Assembly (NCBI GenBank): GCA_014706295.1
Contig: JACSVZ010000037.1
Span: 496,001 to 560,000, forward strand
DNA length: 64,000 bases
Origin: Lycocorax pyrrhopterus obiensis
Taxonomy: Eukaryota > Chordata > Aves > Passeriformes > Paradisaeidae
Direction of reading: 5' to 3'
Positions 41,676 through 54,429 of this stretch are shown one piece after another. The notes beneath the pieces were generated by a model. It did not search any database and was not told where the DNA came from. It saw only the letters and a list, made by a program, of their open reading frames with translations. Each line of letters opens with the position of its first letter. Positions within the stretch are counted from its first letter, which is position 1. The translations under genes were made by a program, and so were the position numbers.

Positions 41676-43004
41676 AATTTTGAACCACATAGTTCAATCA
41701 TCTGTACTTGCTGACCTCCACTGAAGTTAAGGATTAGGCCTCTTCTCTTAAGAATCCAGGCTGGTCAGTCTTGTCATCCAGTACTTTATCCCTTATGACT
41801 CATCTTGTTTACTCATTCCACACAGCTAAATATTTTTTTACCCTACTGACTAATTCACATTGAAGTTTCTTGCTCTTTCCTGTAATGCATATTTTGTATA
41901 TATGGGATTTTTCTAAGCAGATATATTTTGTCTGCTTTTTTTAAGTGTGTAAGAAAAAGCAGAAAGGACTCACCTTTCTCCAGTGAAGATCTCACTTCCT
42001 GAGGGAATACACTACAGGTTGGTTAGCCAAATGCAGAATCCTATGGCTCATAAAAAGGAGTATTTCTCTTCTATGGCCATGATTACAAGCTTTTATAAGG
42101 GTTTTTAAATGGAGAATCGGGGAGATTAGTGGGGATAAAGAAATGGTTCAGTGTTTAGGGGATAAGCACAGGTTGTATTGCTTATGTCAAGCTGAGCTAA
42201 TGCTTGTTTGCTTTTTAATGTTACCCAAACAAGTTTCATGGTAGACAGAAATACATGGAATATTTCCTCATTCCTTCACTGTCGTCACCTCCTTTGGATA
42301 CTGTATGCTCTGATCACACCTGAATTACAACCATGGATAACGCAGAGTTGTCTTGGAAAACACAGCAAAATATTGAATTGTAAAGATATCAAAATCCTTT
42401 CTTTAGAAAGAATCAGCACAGAGGGTTAGGGCCAAAATTCTCCAAGTCAAGGAGAAGCTTCCCTGCACCACTGGTGAGCCCAGAGCCCCTTGTTGCACAC
42501 TCAGGGTGGGAGCCACCAAATAACTGACAGGTCTATGTGGATCTCCAAAAGCAAAATTCCTTGGGATTGAGTTCAGAATGCCTATTCTAACTGTTCTGGC
42601 CAGCTGTCTGCCTCAGCAAGTGAGCAGGGCAAAACATCAGCACTAAGCAAAAAGCCTTGGAATCATCCTTCAGACCTATTCCAAGAGCAGAACCACTACA
42701 ATTCCTGACCATGGAGACTGGAGTCCAGCACAGCCACTCTTCCATAGGCTCTTAGGTAGGGTGGTATTATTACACTCACCAGTACACTTGAAAAACATCC
42801 CAGAGAGCTTTTCAGGCCCATAAAGCAGATAAAAAATAAAGCCCATTTGCAGTTTGGAATATACAAATGAATGGTGTTTCATGGAAGTGATTGTGTTACG
42901 TATGAGCTTGGATCATGCCAATGTGCAGTTGTCACAGCCGGATGTTTGCAGGCTTCCAGCACCTGACAGCCCGGCCTGGAGGAGGAGGGCAGGGCGAATT
43001 TGGT

Positions 43005-43047
43005 ATGCAAATGACTTCTCTGTGGAATCGGTCTGGAGGATATAAAT
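43005..43047 (+). promoter_or_regulatory. Octamer and TATA-like element before the first AADACL4-like gene
   Basis: A perfect octamer ATGCAAAT (43005-43012) lies 28 bases before TATAAAT (43041-43047), which is 33 bases before the ATG. A start 30 bases after the TATA would leave a leader of only about 10 nt, so either initiation is nearer or the TATA match is fortuitous. Confidence 0.35.
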
Positions 43048-43080
43048 CAAACAGTGTCTAATTATTCCCACCAAAGAAAA

Positions 43081-43251
43081 ATGGAATCCTATTATATTCT
43101 GGTTTTAATAGCAGGAATTTTAGTTGCTTTTGTATTGCTGGTTTTAATTGCGACTGATGATAATTTCTTCAAGGCAGAGATTCCTCCTGATGTTGACCAG
43201 CCAGTAAAGCTCCGCTTTTATCACTGTATGTACACTCTGATGGAAATTCTG
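43081..43251 (+). CDS. AADACL4: AADACL4-like gene 1, exon 1
   Basis: 57 codons: signal anchor, then a juxtamembrane stretch (PVKLRFYHCMYTLMEIL) typical of the subfamily. The donor is CTG followed by GTGAGT, phase 0. Confidence 0.93.
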
Positions 43252-46200
43252 GTGAGTTTGTCATGCTCTGGGATACTGGGATTTTCAGGAAAGTTAGAAC
43301 TTGAGTATGAAGATATGCATCTAAATATTGCAACTACATGTAATGGGAAGCACACAGTAATACAGAATTAAAGGCCAAAAGTTGATTTGGTTTCTATTAC
43401 CATATATAAGGCAGCCAGGATGAGGCGAGTTCTTTTAATACTGAGATATCCATTTTTATGCTGCAGTTGTATATTTCTATAATGAAATGACTGGTCCTGT
43501 GGATATAATTTACCTGAATAATAACCCAAATTTTTATATCTCAGTGCACTCTGATATATGTAAGGCAATTCCCTAAATTCTGCAGTAATTTTCTTACCCG
43601 TGATTCTGTTCTTATTCTGCAGTGACTGAATTATTGAGTCTTAATTAGATATCATAGAACCAGGTAGGTTGGAAGACACCTCCAGAAGTCACCTCATTGA
43701 ACGTCCTGCCAAAGCAGGTTTAGACCTGTTATCACTTCTTATCTTAGTACCTGTAAGACAGGCTCACTGTGCTGTGGGCTTTGCCATGACAGAAACAGCT
43801 TTCGCCCAAAAAGCTTTCAAAGTAGGCAACAGCAGTATGTAGGAGCAGCCTAAGCCCTGTCACGTCTGGCACGCAACATGTCAAAAGACAGCCCACGGGA
43901 AAATCAGAGTGGTTTGTCTGATGTTTGTATGAAGCTCACCTCAATTCTCTAATCCCCGGTTACACAGACAGAACACAGGAACTCGGGCCCACGTCCTGAG
44001 AGGTGATTTGGGCCGTTACCACCTATTAAAGACTTGGGTGGGTTGCTTGAACTTACACAGCAGCATTCACCAAATTCAGTGGTTGTCTCTGATTCTCCAG
44101 TGGTACCTTTCTGCCTTTTCTGCCGTGAAAGAAGAGGCTGCTGTCCTTGCATATCACACGCTGCTCTTTGTGTTATGTCATATATAAACTTAATACAATA
44201 ATACAACAGTAATATTACAATATGACAATGTTATTAAATTCTTTAATTTCCCTACTTGGTGGGTGAAAAGATTTTTTCAGGTGATACTTTTAACCCATTT
44301 TCACAGCTTTTAAGTGTCTGTTAGGGCATATGTGCATATTCTCTCTTCTTTGATAATACATTCCCTAAGCTTCAGCTTCCTTTTTCTGAATAGTTTTTAA
44401 GATGCATTTCACCACTTGCTAAGCATTGAATCCACTCAATACCTATTTTTCTTTTAAAAGCCTTTAGGCATCTGCTGGTACTTTGGGTGAATTTCTGGTT
44501 TATGTTTTTGCTCAGAGGAGCAGCCCTCACAGTAAGGACTTTACAGGTTTCTTATTAAGTGCATAATGCTTTGTGTATGACACGTGTGCTATTAACTTAT
44601 CCTGCTCATCCTGATGAATGCTGCTTTTCCTGTGCCATCAGTCTGTGCCATCACTGTGCCAGTAATGTGTCTGTACTGTATGCTCCTGTAAAAACCTCTT
44701 TTTCCACAATACAGTCTTTTCCTCTTTTCTTCCACCTTACTTGCAGTATGTCTTAGAAAAGCTGCAGCACCAGATAAATGTGTACCTTCAACCAGAAGGT
44801 ACACAAATGATGCTCCTGCTGCATCTGTCCACATCCCCTGTCATAAAGAGATCAATGACCATCTCAAATGGAAGAGATGACAGGAAGCCTCCTGACTTTT
44901 GTTTTAAACTTCTCAGACAGATCTATGTTCAGACTAACTGTGCATATTGCACTGTGATATGAAGTTTTGTTGATAATTACAGTGGTTGCGAGAGCACACT
45001 TCAGAGTGACTGTCAGAAAGACTGTCTGATGTAGTCCTAAAGTCTGTGAAGCTCAAATTGAGTGGGTTTTGCTGCTTTTGTGATTTCATAATTATTTGAA
45101 AGTAAAAATCTGGTCCCCATATGATCTTCCACATAAAAAGCCAGTTTGTGCCAGAATTTAGGTGTTTCAGCAAATAGTTTTTCAAAGACCCTGTTTCACA
45201 AGAAAAGCTGACATGCTCTTTTTCATACACATATGCACATTTTAGGACCTGGTTTATGTAATACGTTTCACCTACTAACACTGATCATATCTGTCTAGAA
45301 ACAGTCAAACCTTTTAGGTTTGCTATAGGTTCTGAAGTATTTCCTAACTATTGATTAAGAAGTTTTTCAACAGAGTACATACCAAATTCCCACTTCTCCT
45401 TCATGACAGTGTTTTCCCTGAATTTGGAGATGCCTCTGTGATGTCAGGAACTCCTAAGACAAGGCAAGGAAAGAGGATATTTGGATACGATGCTCTGATG
45501 CCAAGTTTATCATATATATTACTGTCATCTGAAAGCCCTGTATAAACTCAAAGCTATTAGAAAATTCAAATGAGATTAAATAGCAATTCTGCCAACTTCA
45601 GACATTCCAAAACCTTAACTCCGACAGAAGGACTGACTTAAGAGTCATGAGAGTTTTGAAAATTGCTGTTTGGAAAAGATTAGATTCACCCTGTGCTTTC
45701 TGCCACCATTGCCTTGGGTCTCATAGTAGTTTTCCCCTTTGCCATGATAACTAAAAATGTGCTTTTTCAAATATAAGGCAAGAACTGTGGCCATCCATTC
45801 ATCTCTTAAACCACCCCAAGCACTGCTCACATTTGTGGCACAGTGTTATGAAAAAACTCCAGATCATCGCTGGATTCCCATCTTGGTTTCCAACTGATTT
45901 TCTCTCTCTTCCATGGCTCATGGTGGTTTCTTTTATTACTCCTCACCCAACTGGTTTATTGCAGACTGGTGTAGATTATTAGGATGAAAGGATCTGTGAT
46001 ACACAGGTTGAAAGAAACAATTTACACAAGCAGAGCTGGCCTTTAGTTCGTAAGCAATTGATACAGAGACTTCTGTGGCTTAGAAAAGAACAATATAGTT
46101 TGCAGATAGCTTGTGATGATTATCATCATTCGAGAAGAATGAACTGCAGTAGTCCAGAAGGGCATTTAAGTCACCATGTAACAGGAAATGTTGTTTTAGC

Positions 46201-49200
46201 AGGAAATACATCCATTCCAACATGTGTTCGAAGTAGAGGAGGATTTCAGTGTGATCTTTACACTATCTTCATTATCAGCAGTTGACTGGCCTTGGATAAG
46301 GAAATGTTTTGACACATTTAACAAACCTTCCCTGTCTTCAGAATAATTTGGGTTTTTGCTGACTAGACATAAAAACTTGACTGCGGAGTAATTTATGAAT
46401 AGCTGTGAAATCTTGAAAAAGGCAGTGGTTTCACTGATGGAGGAGATAAGATTCAGAACCATTTTCATCAGTTCCTCATTTGGGCCAGCAGCCCCTCAGT
46501 AATGATTATAGACACAATGATTTTCTTACAGCTTGTTCTCACTGACCCCACAGCAGGGAGGTGACCCAACACCGTCAAGTCACCCAGTCTTGCCCACAGA
46601 CTGGCTTGAGTCTTTTTCCCCCAGTATGATAATCCCGTCATGAGAGGGACATTTTCATCTCACCTAACCTTAAATATTGTAACTGAGGCATCCAAAGTAC
46701 AGTTTATAATCCATGGAGATGAAAAGACACCTCCAGAGCATGGTTTAACACACCCTGAGTTGGAACCAGCCTCAGGAAATGCCTCTTTCTATTCACTCAT
46801 TAGGAAAGGAGCCTCAGGCCTCGCAGCTTCCACACCTGAGCAAATGCCTGTTGTTACTTGTGGTAAATCCAGATCACAGGAACCAGAAGGTATTTATATA
46901 AGACATTTAATGGAACAAGTATTACAACATTCTTCCCGCAAACATGAAGATGTAAATTTTCATGTTCTTAACTGAAATCCCAAAGCCAGTTATTTGTGGG
47001 AATCCTAAAAACTAGCAAATAACCAACCCAATTATCCTAGAGACAGTGTACGAAAAAGTAGGTTGTGGCCTTTACAGTGTGGGAAGACTCGTATTCCCTG
47101 TAGTAATTTCTCATTTTTCCTGTTACATCTATCTAGGCAAAGAACTTAAACCGCTTGGGTATTGTTGAGGAGCACACACTTATCAGGCTGATCACGGAAG
47201 GACTCCCGGCATGCCGGGATTCTCGGCTCTTCATTAACGATCTGCATTTCAATGGGGTACCTGTGAGGATTTACCTCCCACGAGAACCATCTGCAAGCAA
47301 ACGGAGAGGAGTCATCTTCTTCCATGGAGGATGCGGAATTTTTGGAAGCATCAGTAAGGAATTGAAAGAGAAAATGTGACTATTTCCTGATCCTAGGAAG
47401 TGATTGAAGCTTAGTTTGAGAGACTGGAGATAGAAAGCACTTAGTGCTTATTTTTACTTTTGAAACCCTCTAATCTGCACTTATTTAGTATTTAAATTAT
47501 TTTTTATAGGATATAGCACTCTTTATCATAGAACCATTAGGATCATAAAATGGTTTGGGTGGAAGTGACTGTAAATATAATCTTGTTCCACCCCCTGCCA
47601 TGGGCAGGGACACCTTCCACTATCCCAGGTTGCTCCAAGCCCTGTCCAACCTGGCCTTGGACACTTCCAGGGATGGGGCAGCCCCAGCTTCTCTGGGCAC
47701 CCTGTGCCAGGGCCTCCCCACCCTCATAATAAAAATGTGTTCCTTACATGCAAATGAATTCTATCCTCTCTCAGTTTAAAACCGCTGCCCATTCTCTAAT
47801 AGTAATAATCACAATAATTCCTAATTTTCCACACAGATCAATGATCTCTCTAAATGTATGAACTACACAGTAAATCCTGATGACCACAAGTCTAGATTAT
47901 TTTTATCCTAAAGAAAATTTGAGTACTCTATAAATAGGCAAGGGGCCCACAAGCAATCATGGTAATATGTCAGAAAAATAAAAGGGACAATACTGACTGA
48001 AGTTTTCTAAGATGCTAATTATATCAACAACATTTGTTCTTCAGGAAGTTATGAAAGAATATGCCGGTACATAGCCAGAAAATCTGATTCAGTGGTTGCC
48101 TCTGTTGGGTAAGTGAGATCCAAGCAGTGCTAATCCCGGAATTAGAGAATTCTGCTTTCCCCCTGCTTCCCCCACACCCCTGAACTTACTTGTCTTTGAA
48201 TACAAGAAAAGAAACTGAGCTCTAGTGCTGTCTTCCCCACACTGCTGCTATGTGGGAGCAAGCATGTGCCATGGAATGGCAATGGAAATACCTGATCCAG
48301 GGTTAGAGTTACAGGTTTGTTCATCACTGTCACCATAGAATCATGACCTTTGTTTGGTAATAAGAAATTATAAGCCAAATAGCAGATTTTAATATTTGAG
48401 AGGAATATTTAAAATCATCTGGGATGATATTAAAGAGTAAATAGTGAGTCTAAAATTTAGTATTTTTTAAAACCAGCATGGACCACTGCTTCCTTTTAAA
48501 GATGTTTTGATTATGGAAAATAGGTGATGGTATAAAGAAATCTTAATTTCCAACAAATTCTTCCATCAACAAATTCTTCCATGAAAAAGTTTATTATTAA
48601 GGGATTTTATTAAATTGGGAGGAATTGGTTTTGAGAAGGAAATGGAGGGAAAGTTGTTCTGGTTTGCTTCAGCATGTAAAACTTTAAACTAGATATAATT
48701 AATGATATAATTACTATTGCTTTGTGGGAGTTTTTGCAACTACATGGGATGTATTTCAGATGAGACACTCAGCAATGTGTAACACCAGCTGCCTTTTCTA
48801 CCTCTCAGGTATCATTTAGCACCTGAGCACAAGTATCCAGCCCAAACTCTGGAATGTCTCACTGCTACCGTGCACTTCCTGAAGACTGCAGAGACCTACG
48901 GGGTGGATCCCGCTCGGATTATTGTTTGTGGGGACAGCGTAGGGGGCACATACACTGCCAGTGTTTGCCAAGAACTAGGGCATAGGACAGACATCCCAAA
49001 GATCTGTGCCCAGGTGCTGATCTATCCATTTCTCCAAGCACTGAACTTCAATCTGCCATCTTACCAGAAAAATGCTGCTGTTGCCTTCCTGTCCCGGGAG
49101 CGCACAGTCCATTTTATTCTCAAATACCTGGATAAGGATTGCTCCCTGAAGGAACCAATTTTGGCTGGTTCTCATGTTCCTGAGAGTATAAATTTGAAAT

Positions 49201-49580
49201 ACAGGAAATGGATAAATCCAGATCTTATCCCAGACATATTTAAACTGGGCTATAAACCACCACTCCCCACTTCATTTTTACCTCAAGTCCATGAAGAAGT
49301 GCAAGAACTGTTTGAGCCCTGGTTCTCCCCACTGCTGGCAGAGGATGCTGTTGTTTGTTCCCTCCCTGACACCTGTATTATCACCTGTGAGCACGATGTG
49401 CTCAGGGATGAAGGGCTGTTGTACAAGAAACGCTTAGAGGACAACAATGTACGTGTGACCTGGCACCACATGGAAAAAGGCTTTCACAGTGCACTGGGAT
49501 TTTTTGGATATGGTATTTTCTCTTTCCCATCATCAAGTACAATAGTGAACCACACTGTAGACTTTATAAAAGGCTATTAA
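43081..49580 (+). CDS. AADACL4: AADACL4-like membrane esterase (arylacetamide deacetylase family), gene 1, four exons
   Basis: Joining 43081-43251, 47137-47353, 48045-48108 and 48809-49580 gives 1224 nt, 407 residues plus TAA, the length of human AADACL4. Residues 5-23 form an N-terminal signal anchor, so a type II ER membrane protein with a lumenal catalytic domain is expected. The oxyanion motif is HGGC at 120-123 (HGGG in the classic hormone-sensitive lipase family). The nucleophile is Ser194 in GDSVGG, with Asp347 (HDVLRDEG) and His377 (GFHS) spaced 30 residues apart as in AADAC. The usual YRLAPEH appears here as YHLAPEH at 152-158. Family members hydrolyse esters or amides, but the AADACL4 substrate is not known to me. 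The ATG has A at -3 and G at +4; the frame runs upstream only to a GTG. Gene 2 follows in the same direction 4.7 kb downstream. Confidence 0.94.
43651..43730 (-). mobile_element. CR1-like 3' fragment
   Basis: ATCATAGAACCAGGTAGGTT followed by GGAAGACACCTCCAGAAGTC and a CCAACGT-like segment resembles the reverse complement of a diverged CR1 end. It lies in intron 1 of AADACL4-like gene 1. Confidence 0.6.
45992..46975 (+). pseudogene. Unrecognised decayed coding-like stretch in intron 1 of gene 1
   Basis: Two open stretches lie in the same forward frame: about 45983-46285 (98 codons, containing WPLVRKQLIQRLLWLRKEQY) and 46622-46975 (containing TLNIVTEASKVQFIIHGDEK). About ten stops separate them. 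The composition looks protein-like, with few low-complexity runs, but I cannot name a family. It may be a decayed retrocopy or chance. Confidence 0.25.
47137..47353 (+). CDS. AADACL4: AADACL4-like gene 1, exon 2
   Basis: 217 nt, from AKNLNRLGIVEE to HGGCGIFGSI. The acceptor is ATCTATCTAG and the donor is GTAAGG, phase 1. The length is identical to exon 2 of gene 2. Confidence 0.94.
47525..47803 (-). mobile_element. CR1 LINE 3' fragment in intron 2 of gene 1
   Basis: The reverse complement of a typical CR1 3' end: ATGGTTTGGGTGGAAGTGAC, then CCACCCCCTGCCATGGGCAG and GACACTTCCAGGGATGGGGC. Confidence 0.95.
48045..48108 (+). CDS. AADACL4: AADACL4-like gene 1, exon 3
   Basis: 64 nt encoding SYERICRYIARKSDSVVASV between two split codons. 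The acceptor is TTCTTCAG and the donor is GTAAGT. It is too short for ordinary open-frame detection but equals exon 3 of gene 2 in length and phase. Confidence 0.93.
48551..48582. repeat. 16-bp tandem duplication
   Basis: CAACAAATTCTTCCAT occurs twice in direct succession inside intron 3 of gene 1. It is a small slippage event with no apparent role. Confidence 0.9.
48809..49580 (+). CDS. AADACL4: AADACL4-like gene 1, exon 4 (catalytic exon, stop)
   Basis: 772 nt from YHLAPEH to DFIKGY and TAA. It holds the GDSVGG nucleophile and the Asp and His of the triad. The acceptor is CTACCTCTCAG. Confidence 0.96.
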
Positions 49581-49829
49581 ATAATTTTCTTGCATACACT
49601 GCACTGATATTTAGAACGAGTATGATTCAATTAAATGATTCAATTAACTATTTACTAGCTATTCATCCATTAGAATCAAGGCAAGAACTTACGACATTAG
49701 CATGGTCTGCTGAATTCTGATTTTTACTTGCTATTACTTAGGAACATGATGTTTAGGGGGTTTTTGTAAGCTTGCTTTGCTGTTCTCTTCTTGCATTGTA
49801 AGAATTTTTGTTCTCTTCATACGTCAAAG

Positions 49830-49835
49830 AATAAA
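49830..49835 (+). terminator. AADACL4: Polyadenylation signal of AADACL4-like gene 1
   Basis: AATAAA lies 250 nt after the stop codon, the first canonical hexamer in the 3' flank. Confidence 0.65.
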
Positions 49836-52800
49836 AACTCACCATAACAAAAAACATTCTAAATGTGTGAGTAAAAAACCCATGCAGCATGTGAGTAATT
49901 AGCCACATGCATACACATGCCCACCTAGTGCCCCCAAAATCAGCATGGCAATACCTCTGGAGAGCGGAGATTCCTTCCCTCCTTCAGGGATGAGTAGTAA
50001 TCACCATCATAGTGTGTGTACAGACAATCGATAGCTTTGCATTTATGCGTAAAATCTGAAGGAAGGAACTGGGTGTACTTACAAACCTGATTTTAAAGGG
50101 AAATGGGGGACAGATAGGTTGGCACAGCTCACATGCTGCATGAGATGGGTACCGGGAGGTACCTGAGACTGCAACAGAAATGCAGTGAGGGAGAATTGCT
50201 CAAAAGTAACTGAGTGTCCTCTAAATTATATTCTATAAAGTTCCTTTCTGAGCAGCACTTGGTTGTATTCAAGGAAGACAGAAACATAGGGCGTTTTGCC
50301 CTACTGTAATCAGAGAAATAATCGACTTGCTTACCTGGCTATTGGGGAGAAAGGATATAAACAGCATGGAAACTGCCAAAATAATTTCTGTGAATATCCA
50401 AAGCCAAACAAAAATCTTAGCTCAATTGTTATATTGCTGTAATTGTTACATTGCTTATTAGGAAAGATCCACCTTTGCTAAACACAGATGTCAAGATAAT
50501 TGCCACTGCATAGCAAAATAGCTGGGCATGCAATGCCTAGGGATTGTAAAATGTTCAGCTGTTGTGCAACCACCTTGCATTAGTAATATCCATGCACACA
50601 CAACTGTGGAAGGAGATTAGTACGTGTCTACTCTCTGCTGGGCAAACTGTGAGTAGGAAGAAGACGGTGGGCTGAATGCTCTGTGTTGTCACCACGCTAA
50701 TGAACGCTGGTGACAGGTGAGCCGCTTCACATCTCTGCAGCAACAAGTCACTACGTGAGGGTTCTCGTTCTCCAGTCCCCCGCAACTAAATGAAGTTACA
50801 TTTCCTCATGCTCTGTTAACACAATAGAGAGTTTATTTGTTTCATTTTTCCTGTTGCAGGCACAGCAATTTGCTCTTCAAGCAAAGAAATTCTTCCGGGG
50901 TAAATAATGCGATAGTTCCAAATGTTCCACTCTTTGAGGACTTCAGGATTTGCCTTGGTTATGAAGATAAAGGTTGGGTTACCAGCTCACATGCTGCTAG
51001 CTGAAGCTGGGCCAGCAGAATCTGTATCTACTATACAAGAAGTTGAAATACTTGCAAGAAGTTGAATAACAATGGAGCAGTTGGAGAAGGTTGGCAAGTG
51101 CCAGAACTAAGGAGGGCTGTACAATTCCACCTTGTATTTTGTAAGTTATGAGATGGTCACAGACGATCTCATGCTATTTTACACACAGTGCAGTGCAGCA
51201 TTATACTCGTCAGTTCAGCAACCCAGTACTTGTTTTCTCTCCTTTATCAGTCTCTGGAGTTGTGCCTCATTTATGGGCCAATGTCCAAACTTGACACTGA
51301 TCTACTCCTGAGATTCTTCCGTGGCCCTTTATGCATTGGTCTTTAATTTACTACAGATAATAACAAATTTAGCTTTATAGTATGTCAGCAGCATTATTTG
51401 TTCTCTTAAACACACATTTTAATCACAGGTTATAACCACTGAGTGCAGATGGGTAAGCAGAGAACAGCAAGTGCTGAAATAATGTATTCCTTTAGTTTAG
51501 TCATGACTCCCAGATTTTCCAAACTTTACGAAATCACAAGATCTAACTGTGTCCGTGGAACTTCCTGTCCTTTAATTTATTTTAATTAATTACAGATCTG
51601 CTATGTGTCTTGCATTGCTAAGATAGAATGTTTGAAGACATGGTTTCCAAAGCGTGGAATTTTCAAGTACAAATTAAATAAAAATTCAAGTTTGAAACAT
51701 AATGACAGTCAATGCCACCTACAGCATTATGGACACCAATGTCATTCCACAAGGAATTATGCAGCCAGAGAATGAGGACTGACAAGCCCAGCTCCAGTTC
51801 AAGTTCAGGCTTCCAGCACCAGATGGCTCTCAAGCTCTGCAGAACCCAAAAGGAGCTTCTTGGGTCACGAAGCGCTTTCTCTGGAATGTTTACCAGTATC
51901 CCAGTACAGGCTTCGATTCACAGTGAGTTCCTGTTGCCAGCTAATCACATCACAATCCAGAGGCAGGGAATGTTTTACATCTGTTATACCTGGCTCAGTC
52001 TCTCCCCCTGCATGTCCCACACAACAGAAAAAGAACAAGGAATGACAAGATTTCAGGCTCTGACATTTAGCTTTTCCCTGCAAATTAATAAGAAAGGGAC
52101 TCCCTGGTGTAGTAGAAAATGGGCCTGGTCTATCCTCTGACCTATCTCACAGGAGCAAAGACAAGGTTAAAAAATTATCAGAAGCTAGAGAAAGCATTTC
52201 TTTGAAAGATTGTTTAGGGAATGGTTTTCTCCATCCTGGGCCTCAAGCTTGTGAATTGCTGAGACTAAGCTTACAAGGCATTAAGTGCTACTCTGTACCT
52301 GCAATGCACAAAGGAAAAAAACACATTACTTCAGAAACCAACTAGTTTGCTTCTTTGACAGCTTCCAGCACATCCAGTCTTTGTGTGGAGTCCCTGGGGG
52401 TGCTGTGATGTCTGAACCTTGTCAACGTGCCCAAAAGAGTCCAAGACTTACCAGCTGTTGGTGAATTGGCACCAAAAAGATTTAGAACACAGAAGAACAA
52501 TACGTGGTAAGAACTGCAGTACAAAGGATCTGTCACAGGTGTCAAGATCCTTCTTAGATCCCCAGAGGGGCCAAATCTGATAAGTGTACTTAGACCACAC
52601 CTCACCCACTGGGACAGCAGAGTTTAGCATGTGCCAATTAAATACTTTCACTAATAAAACGCTGAAGAAGGGAGTTGCAATCGTGTTTTGTGCAACAGTA
52701 TTTCCCAATGCTCTTGTCTGAGCTGTAAGAAAGTTGAACCCTCTGTGCACCTCCGTCCTGATGGGTTTGAATTCATCACTGCCATTTCCCAAGAGTGTCC

Positions 52801-54273
52801 CAATCCCCAGGCAATGTGCCTTTCACCAACATCCCTTATTGAGATGGGTATCAAATGCCACAAAGAAGGATAAACAAAAAGGAATCTGATTTTACACTTA
52901 GCATGTGAATAACCTTCTGGCAAGGGAGGGAGAGGCATGGCGACATTGGGAAATGAAAATCCACAAAGAGTTGTTGGATAAAATGAAGAAACAGTTTGGG
53001 CAGAGAGAGCAGAACATGGAATCAAGCTGCTTCTCAGAAAGTGTATCACCAGACTCAAAAATGAAGTTCCGTCCTGTTTATTCTAAACAGTTTCTGAAGT
53101 CAGGTGTCAAGCCTGAGCCATTTCCTATGCAGGTCATGGACTATGCATGCTAAAACCCTGGGGTTCTCTGTCTTTAGTTTCATTTTATTATACAATTCAA
53201 GGTCAGCTCATCCCTTATATTATTATTATTTAAGAAAAAATTTTACACACATATTTTACCCACACTGCAATTTTTCAGAAGGAGAATCTGCTGCCTTCAC
53301 AGTCTGAGTAGACTGCTAAGAACACACTGTTCCCAAAGGTGAAATCACATGTCACCTGTGCTTTACAGGTTTTTTTTTCTTCAGGTTAAACCTTATCACT
53401 AATGATTTATGTATGGAAAAATAACTCCGGAGGAAGATCCTAAAGCTCACCGCAGAAAAGAGTGGGCTGCTGATGTCTAGTCAGTGCTACTAGCCCTGAA
53501 ACCATGAAGTCCAAGCCTAGTTTTCATCAGTTGGAATCGTATTTCTACCTGGAATGACACCTGTACATAATATCTTCCTGGAAGGACAGAGACTGCAGCA
53601 CTGCCAGGCTCAATCAAGAGGCAGATAAAAAACCAAAGAAAACCCAACGAAACACAGCAGCTGGTGCAGGAGAAGAGAGAGCCATTGAGGACTGAGACAA
53701 GAACACCTCTCAGACCAGCTGCCTCTGGCTCCACTGGACTCAAAGGTGCAATGGTACAGCAGCATCCAAAATCTGCCATCACAGGTGATGAAACGTGTTT
53801 GTGACACTGAGCCTTATAAAAGTCTGAAAAAGTAAGCCATGGAGGCAGAATAAAGCAAGAATCGGAGTTGCTCAGAAGATGATGACCAAGAAATGCTGTG
53901 CGGGAACTCACAAATAATAAAGGCTTGCCTGTAATCAAAAAACAGGGAGAGACAGAACAAGTTTTTGTCTTCTTGTAAACTGACTACAATGATCCATCAA
54001 GTCACGATTCTGCCGTGATGGGCACGGCCTTGTTCCCTGGAAATGTGACAACCACTTATGCAAGCCTCTCCCACAATTAGTTGTTACTGTCTAATTGTAC
54101 AGTTGGGTTACCACATGTTCTCATCTTCCTATTAGCATTTTTAAAGGCTGGATTATGAGCTGTGTATGATGGGAACAGCTAATCCTGTGCCTTTACCTTA
54201 GAAATCCTAAAGTCTGAAAAAGGAGGAGGAGACCACAGCTGGTTCCTTCTTGGGCTCCTACCAGCACAGCAAG
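49836..54273. other. Spacer between the two AADACL4-like genes
   Basis: I find no exon, no recognisable transposon and no relic of a third esterase gene. Open frames such as 51712-52140 (plus) and 53477-53938 (minus, TTG start) resemble nothing I know. The promoter of gene 2 should lie at the right end; I see no convincing TATA box there. Confidence 0.55.
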
Positions 54274-54429
54274 ATGGAACTTCTCCTGGCCATTTTTCTT
54301 GCTGTTTTGACTGGTATTGTGGCAATTGCTTTCTATTATGAACACCCCAAAGCAGTAATTCCTCATGGAATCAGTGAGCGCCAAAAGCTTTATGCTCTTC
54401 ATTACTGCATGAACTTTGGGCTTGGTCTG
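54274..54429 (+). CDS. AADACL4-like gene 2, exon 1
   Basis: 52 codons: signal anchor ([20 protein letters not shown]) and juxtamembrane segment. The donor is CTG followed by GTAAGT, phase 0. Confidence 0.93.

Larger units (their letters stand above)
36276..43000. other. Intergenic region between DHRS3 and the first AADACL4-like gene
   Basis: The two genes are divergently transcribed across this interval. Apart from the CR1 fragment at 39223-39320 and the microsatellite at 41629-41675 I see no gene; the open frames are short and unrelated to known families. Confidence 0.6.

Noticed and set aside
43054..43080. Nine-residue upstream extension of AADACL4-like gene 1
   Set aside because: It begins with GTG, not ATG; the ATG at 43081 has strong context and starts the signal anchor.
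44741..44962. Frame containing NVYLQPEGT, vaguely like the VRIYQP segment of esterase exon 2
   Set aside because: The flanking residues do not fit exon 2, the HGG motif is missing, and the nucleotide sequence does not align.
53477..53938. Minus-strand open frame of 153 codons between the esterase genes
   Set aside because: TTG start and no family resemblance; probably chance.
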